From Burkholderiales bacterium (GTDB lineage Bacteria > Pseudomonadota > Gammaproteobacteria > Burkholderiales > Burkholderiaceae_C), in assembly GCA_947462065.1 (NCBI GenBank), contig CANHNO010000004.1, positions 1 to 41,395 of the forward strand: 41,395 bases of DNA, read 5' to 3'. The translations under genes were made by a program, and so were the position numbers. Shown piece by piece: positions 16,775 through 24,425 of this stretch; the first letter of the stretch is position 1, and each line of letters opens with the position of its first letter. Under the pieces are notes generated by a model, which searched no databases, was not told the origin of the DNA, and was given only the letters and a program-made list of their open reading frames with translations.

Positions 16775-17865
16775 CAGGTGCCCGCGGCTGCAGTGCGGCG
16801 TGGCATGCGTTTTGCGGATTCCTGTCGCCACATCAGGTAGATCGCGAGCAACAGCGCGGCACCGTGCGTCAGCAGCAAGGCCGAGCCCATTCCCATCTTG
16901 CCATTCGACACCCAGGCGCGCGACAGGCTGATCAGGTTGTAGTAGATGATGAAAGTCAGCAGCGCAAACATGAGGTTCCAGTTGTTGGCCCGACGAGGAT
17001 TGATCGCTGCTAGTCCGAGCGCCAGCAGAACCATGTTGGTTGCCGCCAGGATCAGTCCCAGGCGCCAGGTCAGCTCGCCCAAATGTTCGGGTGTTGGCTT
17101 GCTCACCAGCGCCATCGTGGAGCGAGCCTTCGGTGGCAACTTGTCTGTGGGCGATGCGAGCCGGTCGCCGACGATCACGTCGTAGCGATCGAAGCGCGAC
17201 AGTGTCCTTTCCGCAGAGTTGCGATCGACCTCATTGCGCTGGCCATCTCCGAGGCGCAGATAGCGAGTGTCATTCTCCACGTCGACACGTCCCGTTCGCG
17301 ATGTGGTGACCGATTCGCTGTCCTTCAATCGGCCGTAGATGAACACATTGCGCCCGTCGTTGCCGTCAGGCGAGTTGCGCTCGATGAAGAAGACTCGGCT
17401 GCCGTCGGCAGATGCCTCGAACTGACCGGGAGTGACTCGCGACAGATTGGACCGGCGCTCGAACTGATCCTTCAGGACTGCAGTGCGTTCGTTGACCCAG
17501 GGCCACACGAGCAGTGACATCAGCAGCACCACGAGAAGCACCGGCCAGGTGGTTCGAAGCACCGGCCGGATGAAGCGCCACAGGCTCACGCCGCAGGAAA
17601 ACCATATCGCCATTTCGCTGTCGCGGTACATCCTCCCGAGTGTGCCCATGACGGCGATGAACATCGAAAGGGCCAGCATGGTGGGCAGGTGTGCCAGCGC
17701 GGTATATCCGAGCAGCAGCACCACGTCCTGCGGCGCCGCCTTGCCACCCGCAGCCATGCCCAGGGTACGGATCAGCATCATCGTCAGCACGATGGTCAGA
17801 ATGACGACCAACGTCGCGCCAAAGGTGCGCGCCAGGTCACGACGCAAGGTCGAATCGAATAACAT
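16774..17865 (-). CDS. lptF: LPS export ABC transporter permease LptF
   Basis: A 363-aa partner of LptG in the LptB2FG complex. Six membrane helices flank a periplasmic jellyroll domain (about 125-260, containing GSRVFFIERNSP and DGRNVFIYGRLKD). The N-terminus MLFDSTLRRDLARTFGATLVV and the RMYRDSEMAIWFSCGVS coupling-helix region fit the family. It is the first gene of the chain lptF-lptG-cbiX-cysB-aminotransferase. It is divergent from pepA, the usual neighbour of lptFG in proteobacteria, with 27 bp between the starts, so the two promoters must overlap or lie inside the other gene. Confidence 0.95.
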   Translation of the reverse strand: MLFDSTLRRDLARTFGATLVVILTIVLTMMLIRTLGMAAGGKAAPQDVVLLLGYTALAHLPTMLALSMFIAVMGTLGRMYRDSEMAIWFSCGVSLWRFIRPVLRTTWPVLLVVLLMSLLVWPWVNERTAVLKDQFERRSNLSRVTPGQFEASADGSRVFFIERNSPDGNDGRNVFIYGRLKDSESVTTSRTGRVDVENDTRYLRLGDGQRNEVDRNSAERTLSRFDRYDVIVGDRLASPTDKLPPKARSTMALVSKPTPEHLGELTWRLGLILAATNMVLLALGLAAINPRRANNWNLMFALLTFIIYYNLISLSRAWVSNGKMGMGSALLLTHGAALLLAIYLMWRQESAKRMPRRTAAAGT

Positions 17866-17892
17866 CGTCAGCCCAATTGATCAGCAGGCATT

Positions 17893-19353
17893 ATGGACTT
17901 CAGACACCTTGTTGCGACCCCCGCGTCCCTGTCCGAAATCAACGCCGACGCGCTGGTGCTTGTGGTTCATGGCAGCGTCATCGATGGTGCTCTGGCTCCT
18001 GCGATCTCCTCGCTGATCGGCGAGGCAGTCGAAGCGGGCGACCTGCAGCTGAAGGCGGGGCGCAGTCTTTACCTGCACCGACCGACTGGCGTGAAGGCCT
18101 CGCGGCTGCTGGTGGTCGGTGCTGCCGCTGCGAGCGTGAAATCTTTCAAGACCGCTGTGGCTTCGGGCCTGGCCCAATTGAAGGGCAGCGGCGCGAAGCA
18201 CATTGTGGTGGCCGTGGCAGATGCCAACCCGCTGACGGCGTTGCACGGGGAGGCACTTGCCACCGCCGCTGCCGATGCCACCTACCTATATCGCCATACC
18301 AAGCCCAGCGCAGCGAAGGCGCCTGCGATGTCCCGCTTCACGCTGGCGTGTGGCAAGGGTCAAGCGAGCGATGTCGCCGCCGGCCTGCAACGCGGCGCGG
18401 CGATTGCCGCCGGGGTCACCTTGGCGCGCGAATGCGCTAATCGACCGGGGAACCACTGCACGCCGACATACCTGGGCGAGCAGGCCAGGCGCCTGGGCAA
18501 GGAGCACGGGTTGAAGGTCGAGGTGCTCGACCGCAAGGCGGTCGAAAAGCTCGGCATGGGCGCGTTCCTCGCAGTGGCGCAGGGCTCGGCGGAGCCGCTG
18601 CGCTTCATCGTCGCGCGCTACGAAGGGGCTGCGAAAGCGCAGGCGCCAGTGGTGCTGGTGGGCAAGGGCATCACCTTCGACACCGGCGGCATCTCGATCA
18701 AGCCCTCGGCCGAGATGGACGAGATGAAGTACGACATGGGTGGCGCTGCCAGCGTGCTGGGAACCTTGCGCGCGATCGCCGAGATCAAGCCCAAGCTCAA
18801 TGTGATCGGCATCATCCCGAGTTGCGACAACATGCCCAGCGGCAAAGCAGTCAAGCCTGGCGATGTGGTGACCAGCCTGTCCGGCCAGACCATCGAAATC
18901 CTGAATACCGATGCCGAAGGCCGGCTGATCCTGTGTGATGCGCTCACCTATGCCGAGCGCTTCAAGCCGGCGGTTGTGGTCGACGTTGCCACCCTGACTG
19001 GAGCATGCGTGGTCGCACTGGGCCACCACCGCTCGGGACTCTTCACAGCCGATGATGCGCTGGCCGCCGAGTTGCTGAACGCGGGCGACGCGGCGCTTGA
19101 CCCCTGCTGGCGCATGCCGCTTGACGATGAGTACGACGAAGGCCTGAAGAGCAACTTCGCCGACATGGGCAATGTCGGCGGCCGAGCCGGAGGTGCGATC
19201 ACTGCGGCAATGTTCCTGAAGCGCTACACCGCCCGATACCGCTGGGCGCACCTCGACATTGCAGGCACCGCCTGGAAGTCTGGTGCCGCCAAAGGCAGCA
19301 CAGGGCGGCCGGTGGGCTTGTTGACCCACTTCGTGCTGGCGCAGATCAAGTGA
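17893..19353 (+). CDS. pepA: Leucyl aminopeptidase PepA (M17 family)
   Basis: A 486-aa cytosolic dizinc/dimanganese aminopeptidase that removes N-terminal residues and degrades peptides; in E. coli it also binds DNA (XerA). The catalytic domain has GKGITFDTGGISIKPS (Lys258, Asp263), DMGGAASVLGTLRA, and the M17 signature NTDAEGRL with Asp340, Glu342 and Arg344. The N-terminal ~170 residues form the macro-like domain. Length and all metal ligands look intact. It is divergent from lptFG and 25 bp upstream of holC, the same order as in many proteobacteria. Confidence 0.96.
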   Translation: MDFRHLVATPASLSEINADALVLVVHGSVIDGALAPAISSLIGEAVEAGDLQLKAGRSLYLHRPTGVKASRLLVVGAAAASVKSFKTAVASGLAQLKGSGAKHIVVAVADANPLTALHGEALATAAADATYLYRHTKPSAAKAPAMSRFTLACGKGQASDVAAGLQRGAAIAAGVTLARECANRPGNHCTPTYLGEQARRLGKEHGLKVEVLDRKAVEKLGMGAFLAVAQGSAEPLRFIVARYEGAAKAQAPVVLVGKGITFDTGGISIKPSAEMDEMKYDMGGAASVLGTLRAIAEIKPKLNVIGIIPSCDNMPSGKAVKPGDVVTSLSGQTIEILNTDAEGRLILCDALTYAERFKPAVVVDVATLTGACVVALGHHRSGLFTADDALAAELLNAGDAALDPCWRMPLDDEYDEGLKSNFADMGNVGGRAGGAITAAMFLKRYTARYRWAHLDIAGTAWKSGAAKGSTGRPVGLLTHFVLAQIK

Positions 19354-19378
19354 TCGCCGGCTGGCTGCACGCGCCCCG

Positions 19379-19807
19379 ATGACCGACGTGCAGTTCCACG
19401 TCAATGTGCCTGACCCGGTGCACTACGCGTGTCGACTGCTGCGCAAGGCCCTGCGCCAGGGGGCAAGGCTCGCGGTGACTGGATCGGCTGCAACGCTCGC
19501 CGAACTAGACCGCGCGCTTTGGGTGTTCGAGGCAGATGAGTTCCTGCCGCATGTGAAGCTTGAGGGTGACAAGCTCACTGCCGTGCAGTCGCGCGCTCCG
19601 GTGTGGCTGGTCGAGGATGCTCGCCATGGCACCGCAATGCAGGTGCTGGTGAACATCGGAGCGCCAGTGACGGCTGGTTTCGACGCCTACCCGCGCATCA
19701 TCGAAATCGTGTCCGACAACGACGAGGACCGCAGCGCGGGCCGCCAGCGCTGGCGCGATTACTTGGCACGCGGCTGTGCGCCGGTGAGGCGCGAGGTCAC
19801 CGCTTGA
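19379..19807 (+). CDS. holC: DNA polymerase III chi subunit HolC
   Basis: A 142-aa accessory subunit that links the clamp loader to single-stranded DNA-binding protein. Family features are the start VQFHVNVPDPVHYACRLLRKA, the LAVTGSAATLAELDRALWVF segment, EFLPHV, and the late NIGAPVTAGFDAYPRIIEIVS. It lies directly downstream of pepA, as usual, and touches the next gene of unknown function. Confidence 0.94.
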   Translation: MTDVQFHVNVPDPVHYACRLLRKALRQGARLAVTGSAATLAELDRALWVFEADEFLPHVKLEGDKLTAVQSRAPVWLVEDARHGTAMQVLVNIGAPVTAGFDAYPRIIEIVSDNDEDRSAGRQRWRDYLARGCAPVRREVTA

Positions 19808-20313
19808 GCGTGCCCACCCTGCCACCCATGCGAGTGCCCACTCTGACCGAGGTGGTCGACTGGCCTCCTGTGCAGCTGGTTGTGGTTGAGGGGACAGCGC
19901 TTGTGCAGCCTCACGCACATGCGGAGGATGCGGTCGAAGTCTGCATCGACGAAGCTGCAGAACTGGCCAGGGCAGAACCGGACGTTGAGCCCCCGAACGA
20001 GCCCACGCCGTCCCTGGCTGACGTGCCGATGAGCGACGCACCTCTCCACGAGCCGCCGCCTACGCCACAGATCGATGAAGCAGCGCTGGCCCGGCGCATC
20101 TTCACCGACCTGCAGCACCAGATCGATTCGATGCTGGACCAGCAGCTCCGCGTGGCGATGCAGCCGCTGCTGAACCGCCTGGCCGACACATTTGCGCTGC
20201 AGGCGCGTGAGGAATTGGCATCGGCCTTGCGTGACATGGTGGCGCTGGCGGTGTCACGCGAGATGATTCGGTTGCGTGCTGCAGCGCCGCCCAGCGACTC
20301 AGCTGGCCCCTGA
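19804..20313 (+). CDS. Hypothetical protein downstream of holC
   Basis: About 169 aa and not recognised as a named family. It is acidic and Pro-rich in the first ~75 residues (APLHEPPPTPQIDE), with a helical, probably coiled-coil C-terminal half (FTDLQHQIDSMLDQQLRVAM, LADTFALQAREELASALRD). No membrane helix or catalytic motif is seen. The start is uncertain: TTG at 19804 overlaps the holC stop and has GAGG at 6-nt spacing; GTG at 19810 and ATG at 19828 are alternatives. The tight link to holC suggests co-expression, and the helical tail suggests an oligomerising or partner-binding protein; both points are inference. Confidence 0.65.
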   Translation: MSVPTLPPMRVPTLTEVVDWPPVQLVVVEGTALVQPHAHAEDAVEVCIDEAAELARAEPDVEPPNEPTPSLADVPMSDAPLHEPPPTPQIDEAALARRIFTDLQHQIDSMLDQQLRVAMQPLLNRLADTFALQAREELASALRDMVALAVSREMIRLRAAAPPSDSAGP

Positions 20314-20356
20314 AGCCGCCGTGCAGACCTCTTACTTTTTCTCGTGGATGGATGAC

Positions 20357-21511
20357 ATGCGAACCCAACAGAACATGCGGATGCTCGCGCTAGCGGCGGC
20401 CCTGACGGTAGCCTTCTCCGGACCGGCTTGCGCGCAGGAATTGGTCGTCAAGATCGGGCATGTCGGACCGATCAGTGGTCCGGACGCCCACCTGGGCAAG
20501 GACAACGAGCTTGGCGCCAAGATGGCCATCGACGAGCTGAACGCCAAGGGCATGGTCATTGGCGGCAAGAAGGCTAAGTTTGTCCTGCTCGCTGAGGACG
20601 ATGCGTCCGATCCGAAGCAGGGCACGGCCGTCGCGCAGAAGCTGGTCGATTCCAATGTCAACGGCGTCATTGGTCACCTGAATTCAGGCACGTCGATCCC
20701 CGCGTCAAAGATCTACAGCGATGCCGGCATCCCGCAGATCTCGCCCTCGTCGACCAATCCGAAGTTCACCCGGCAGGGCTACAAGACCACCTTCCGTGTG
20801 GTCGCGGACGATGTGCACCTGGGCAGCACCTTGGGCCGCTATGCGTCGCAGACGATCAAAGGCAAATCGATTGCCGTCATCGACGACCGCACTGCCTACG
20901 GCCAGGGCGTCGCCGAGGAATTCGAGAAGGGCGTGGCTGCCAGCGGCGGCAAGGTCACCGGCCGTCAGTTCACCACCAGCAAGGAGACCAACTTCACGTC
21001 GATCCTGACCGCCATCAAGTCAGGCAAGCCCGATGTGGTGTTCTACGGCGGCATGGACTCGGTGGCCGGGCCGATGCTGCGCCAGATGAAGCAGTTGGGC
21101 ATTACTGCCACCTTCATGGGTGGCGACGGCCTGTGCACCGCGGCCTTGCCGGGCCTGTCGGCCGGGGCGATGAGTGACGGGCAGGTGGTGTGCGCCGAGG
21201 CGGGTGGCGTGGTGGGCGAACAGAAGAAGGCCCTGGATGAGTTCCGCGTCGCCTTCAAGAAGAAGTTCAACGTTGAGGTACAGCTCTATGCGCCCTACGT
21301 CTACGACTCGGTCAACTTGATGGTCGCCGCGATGGTCAAGGCCGGCTCGGCCGACCCGGCCAAGTACCTGGCGACGCTGGCGAAAACCGACGGCTACAAG
21401 GGCGTGACCGGCACGATTTCTTTCGATAGCAAGGGCGACATCAAGAACGGTGCACTGACGCTGTACACCTACAAGGGCGGTGTGCGCGAGCAGATTGCGG
21501 TGGTGCGCTGA
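20357..21511 (+). CDS. Branched-chain amino-acid-type ABC transporter substrate-binding protein (LivK family)
   Basis: A 384-aa periplasmic binding protein. The signal peptide is MRTQQNMRMLALAAALTVAF with cleavage after PACAQ. The mature part has the LivJ/LivK fold: VVKIGHVGPISGPDAHLGKD, GAKMAIDELNAKG, LLAEDDASDPKQGTAVAQKL, VNGVIGHLNSGTSIPASKIY and YAPYVYDSVNLMVAAMV. The ligand is probably a branched-chain or other neutral amino acid but cannot be told from sequence. ATG at 20357 is used; ATG at 20348 is also possible, and neither has a strong ribosome site. No permease or ATPase genes follow, so this is an orphan; a terminator stands 20 bp after the stop. Confidence 0.92.
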   Translation: MRTQQNMRMLALAAALTVAFSGPACAQELVVKIGHVGPISGPDAHLGKDNELGAKMAIDELNAKGMVIGGKKAKFVLLAEDDASDPKQGTAVAQKLVDSNVNGVIGHLNSGTSIPASKIYSDAGIPQISPSSTNPKFTRQGYKTTFRVVADDVHLGSTLGRYASQTIKGKSIAVIDDRTAYGQGVAEEFEKGVAASGGKVTGRQFTTSKETNFTSILTAIKSGKPDVVFYGGMDSVAGPMLRQMKQLGITATFMGGDGLCTAALPGLSAGAMSDGQVVCAEAGGVVGEQKKALDEFRVAFKKKFNVEVQLYAPYVYDSVNLMVAAMVKAGSADPAKYLATLAKTDGYKGVTGTISFDSKGDIKNGALTLYTYKGGVREQIAVVR

Positions 21512-21530
21512 ATCGGCTGTCACCCAAAGG

Positions 21531-21557
21531 GAAAGGGCACCGCTGTGTGCCCTTTTC
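21531..21557 (+). terminator. Rho-independent terminator after the LivK-type gene
   Basis: A perfect 9-bp stem AAAGGGCAC (21532-21540) / GTGCCCTTT (21547-21555) with the loop CGCTGT, followed by T-C. It lies between convergent genes and may work from both sides, since the minus strand also ends in TTT after the stem. Confidence 0.85.
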
Positions 21558-21576
21558 TGGCCATCGACCGATGGGG

Positions 21577-21888
21577 TTACTTGCTCGTGTTTTGTATCAA
21601 GCCAGCAGCTTCCTGCCGCAACTGCACCGACTTCTGATCAATCGCATCCAGCTCAGCGCTGGGCTCCTTGACGCTGTCCTTGGCCTTCAGATAAGCCGCC
21701 TGCCACTCCATCGAATTGCACTCGGGGATTCCGGCGTCGCCTTGCTGCGCCTTCATGTGATCGACGCACTTCTGCAGTGCTGCGTTCATCTTGTTGCCGG
21801 CAGCGACGGCGTCGCCAACCCGATCGCAGGCCGACAGCATCAATGCCATGACCACAATGAAGATGCTTTTCAAGGTTGGGCTCCGCAT
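21577..21888 (-). CDS. Small putative lipoprotein, function unknown
   Basis: A 103-aa protein with a lipoprotein signal: MRSPTLKSIFIVVMALMLSAC, lipobox LSAC with lipidation Cys21. The mature part is short and helical, with two Cys in KCVDHM and PECNSMEWQ that could form a disulfide, and an acidic/Gln-rich tail. A GTG at 21918 would extend the start into the tRNA terminator, so ATG at 21888 is preferred, although no clear ribosome site precedes it. It lies directly behind the tRNA-Ser terminator. Function not recognised. Confidence 0.7.
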   Translation of the reverse strand: MRSPTLKSIFIVVMALMLSACDRVGDAVAAGNKMNAALQKCVDHMKAQQGDAGIPECNSMEWQAAYLKAKDSVKEPSAELDAIDQKSVQLRQEAAGLIQNTSK

Positions 21889-21889
21889 G

Positions 21890-21913
21890 TAAAAACAGGC
21901 CCGAAGGCCCGTG
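21890..21913 (-). terminator. Rho-independent terminator of tRNA-Ser
   Basis: On the minus strand: ACGGGCC (21912-21906), loop TTCG, GGCCTGT (21901-21895), then a run of T (21895-21891). The 7-bp stem has one G-T pair and a stable UUCG-type loop. It starts 14 bp after the tRNA-Ser 3' end and stops just before the lipoprotein start codon. Confidence 0.75.
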
Positions 21914-21925
21914 TTCACTGGTTGT

Positions 21926-22017
<92 letters not shown>

Positions 22018-22081
22018 GAAGCCATAGAGTTTAGCCGACGGGCTGGCCCGCGACCTTCGGGGAGAACGGTCTCAATTGTGA

Positions 22082-22297
22082 TCAGCGCGGCGTGAACGCT
22101 GCCTTGACTTCCGCAGGGAGCGAATCGAAGTCGTCTTCCCGCACCTGCAGGCCGCATTTCAAGTCGCTAGACGAGTCGAACCAACCGCGCAGGTCCGACA
22201 CCGTGTCCTGGAAAGCGCCGTCAGTGCCTGAGGGTGTTGCGCCGGGCCGGGCCGTGGAGTCCGATGCTGTGGGGCGAAGGAAAGGAAACGGCCGCAT
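22082..22297 (-). CDS. Small hypothetical protein
   Basis: 71 aa, starting MRPFPFLRPTASDST. The second half looks like a real short domain (LRGWFDSSSDLKCGLQVRED, then DSLPAEVKAAF) with the codon bias of neighbouring genes, and similar short GWxDSS-containing proteins occur in Burkholderiales as far as I know. No function is recognised. It ends 64 bp before the tRNA-Ser gene on the same strand. Confidence 0.5.
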   Translation of the reverse strand: MRPFPFLRPTASDSTARPGATPSGTDGAFQDTVSDLRGWFDSSSDLKCGLQVREDDFDSLPAEVKAAFTPR

Positions 22298-22466
22298 GGC
22301 AATCCTTTGACGAGGTGCCTGAATTTGCGTGGTGAACGACGGTTCATCCCGTTTCGGGACACCCCCAATCTAGCGACATCAGCGGATGAGCAACACCCCG
22401 TGAATCGGTGGTGGGCGCTGCGCGGCTTGGGTCTCATTTGTGCACTGCATCACGCAGATTCGGGAT

Positions 22467-22832
22467 TCAGCGTGACCCTAGCGCATGGGCCTCCAGGGTG
22501 GCCAGCGGCACATGATCGAGTGCCTTGCGGTGTGTGCTCTCCAGCACTACCGGCGGCGCGACGCCGGCCTTCAGTGCTTCGGCCCAGCGCGAGACGCACA
22601 GGCACCATCGGTCGCCGGGCTTCAAGCCGGCGAAGCGGTACTCGGGGTGCGGCGTGACGAGGTCGTTGCCGCGCTCCAACGAAAACGCCAGGAATTCCGC
22701 GGTGACCTTGGCGCACACCACATGCGTGCCCAGATCGTCTGACCGAGTCTTGCAGCAGCCATCTCGGAAGAAGCCGGTCAGCGGGTCGTAGGAGCAGGGT
22801 ACAAGCTCGGTGCCGAGGACGTTCAAGGCCAT
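22467..22832 (-). CDS. DUF2237 family protein
   Basis: A 121-aa protein of the DUF2237 family, of unknown function. Family motifs seen are NVLGTELVPCSYDPLTGFFRDGCC, DLGTHVVCAKVTAEFLAFS, GNDLVTPHPEYRFAGLKPGD and WCLCVSRWAEAL. Conserved Cys residues (in VPCS, DGCC, CLCV) suggest a metal- or redox-related site, but this is inference. It follows the SPFH gene by 3 bp, so it probably shares a transcript with the SPFH/NfeD pair. The mature protein is soluble, with no signal peptide. Confidence 0.9.
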   Translation of the reverse strand: MALNVLGTELVPCSYDPLTGFFRDGCCKTRSDDLGTHVVCAKVTAEFLAFSLERGNDLVTPHPEYRFAGLKPGDRWCLCVSRWAEALKAGVAPPVVLESTHRKALDHVPLATLEAHALGSR

Positions 22833-22835
22833 GAT

Positions 22836-23753
22836 TCAGTTTGCTCCCGGGGGCTTGGATTTCAGCAGCGCCATCGCGGTGCCGATCAGCGCCGACACCT
22901 CGCTCATGTTGCCGGGCACGATCATCGTGTTGTTCTTCTGCGCCAGCTGCGCGTACGCCTCGACGGCCTTCTCGGCCACCTTCAACTGCACCGCCTGCTC
23001 GCCGCCGGGAGAACGGATGGCTTCGGCGATCTTGCGGATGGCTTCGGCGCTGGCCTCCGCCACCGCCAAGATGGCCGAAGCCTCGCCTTGGGCCTGGTTG
23101 ATCTCGGCCTGACGCTGGCCTTCCGATCGTGCGATGAAGGCTTCGCGCTCGCCTGTCGCGATGTTGATCTGCTCCTGCTTGCGGCCTTCGGAGGCGGCGA
23201 TCAGCGCGCGCTTCTCGCGCTCGGCGGTGATCTGCGCCTGCATGCTGCGCAAGATCTCCGCCGGAGGTGTCAGATCCTTGATTTCGTAGCGCAGCACCTT
23301 CACGCCCCAGTTGGCGGCGGCTTCGTCAAGCGCGTTGACGACCGAGGCGTTGATGGTGTCGCGCTCCTCGAAGGTCTTGTCGAGTTCCATCTTGCCGATG
23401 ACCGAGCGCAGTAGCGTCTGCGCCAACTGCGTGATGGCGAAGATGTAGTTGCTCGACCCGTAACTTGCGCGCATCGGGTCGGTGATCTGGAAATAGATGA
23501 TCCCGTCGACCTGAAGCTGCGTGTTGTCACGGGTGATGCAGACTTGGCTGGGCACGTCGAGCGGCACCTCTTTCAGGGAATGCTTGTAGGCCACCCGCTC
23601 GATGAAAGGCACGACGAACTTCAGTCCCGGGGTCAGCGTGCGGTCGTACTTGCCCAGCCGCTCAACGACCCAGGCGTGCTGCTGCGGCACGATCTTGAAG
23701 GTCTGCGAAATGAAGATGACCGCGATGACGGCGAGGACGATGGCAAGTTCCAT
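22836..23753 (-). CDS. SPFH/stomatin-like membrane protein (QmcA/paraslipin family)
   Basis: 305 aa. One N-terminal membrane helix (MELAIVLAVIAVIFISQTF) is followed by an SPFH/band-7 domain (about 25-190; VPQQHAWVVERLGKYDRTLT, ERVAYKHSLKEVPLDVPSQ, LQVDGIIYFQITDP) and a long Glu/Ala-rich helical tail (about 185-260, TAEREKRALIAASEGRKQE). Such proteins form ring-like oligomers and scaffold membrane microdomains; their usual partner is an NfeD protein, and one is encoded 36 bp upstream on the same strand. The tail ends in an Ile/Leu-rich segment. Confidence 0.94.
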   Translation of the reverse strand: MELAIVLAVIAVIFISQTFKIVPQQHAWVVERLGKYDRTLTPGLKFVVPFIERVAYKHSLKEVPLDVPSQVCITRDNTQLQVDGIIYFQITDPMRASYGSSNYIFAITQLAQTLLRSVIGKMELDKTFEERDTINASVVNALDEAAANWGVKVLRYEIKDLTPPAEILRSMQAQITAEREKRALIAASEGRKQEQINIATGEREAFIARSEGQRQAEINQAQGEASAILAVAEASAEAIRKIAEAIRSPGGEQAVQLKVAEKAVEAYAQLAQKNNTMIVPGNMSEVSALIGTAMALLKSKPPGAN

Positions 23754-23789
23754 GGGGTGCTTTTCAGATGACGCAATGAGGTTGACGAA

Positions 23790-24254
23790 TCAGGGCGGCG
23801 AACTTGGCGCTGACGCAGCCTGCGTGTGCGAAAGCGGAGCCAGCACCAGCCAGTTGCCTTCGACCGCGATCACTTGATGCGCGCCCGGGACGACAGCGCA
23901 GCCGGGCTGCAGGCGTGCCGTCCAGCCACTGCCGCGGTAGGTGACACGGGCTGTGCGGTCTGTGCCCCATTTGGTCACGTGCACGGATTCACCGATGTCC
24001 AGGTTGACATCGCGGTTCTCGCGCGCCGGAAGGCTGTGCGGATGTCGCTTGCGCGACCAGTGCCACAACGCGGTGGCGCCGCTTCCGACGATCGCGGCCA
24101 CTGCGATCTGCGCCGCTCCGCTCAAGCCGATATGGGCAGCCATGGCCCCGCTGGCCAGACCGAGCGCAATCATCAGCAGGTAGAAGGTGCCGGTGCCCAG
24201 TTCAAACGCCACGGCGACGCCTGCTGCGATCCACCAGAACGTGGCCTGTGTCAT
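23790..24254 (-). CDS. NfeD family membrane protein
   Basis: A 154-aa short NfeD protein, without the ClpP-like protease domain of long NfeD forms. Two membrane regions (about 5-30, FWWIAAGVAVAFELGTGTFY; and 35-60, GLASGAMAAHIGLSGAAQIA) precede a cytosolic OB-fold domain (about 78-140; GESVHVTKWGTDRTARVTYR, GSGWTARLQPGC). It is the first gene of the NfeD-SPFH-DUF2237 group. NfeD OB domains are thought to interact with SPFH partners. Confidence 0.9.
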   Translation of the reverse strand: MTQATFWWIAAGVAVAFELGTGTFYLLMIALGLASGAMAAHIGLSGAAQIAVAAIVGSGATALWHWSRKRHPHSLPARENRDVNLDIGESVHVTKWGTDRTARVTYRGSGWTARLQPGCAVVPGAHQVIAVEGNWLVLAPLSHTQAASAPSSPP

Positions 24255-24425
24255 GTCGATCTCGCCTTCAGCGAAGGCGGAATTGAAGATATTCGACTCA
24301 GTGTAGTTCGCGCTCGACGGTCACTGTGCGGCATGGACTGAACTTGGCCGCAGTGCGGCGTGGTCTTTTGGTCACGGCAACGCCCTAAACTTCGCGCTCC
24401 CTCCACGCTGCCCACTGGGACTGCC

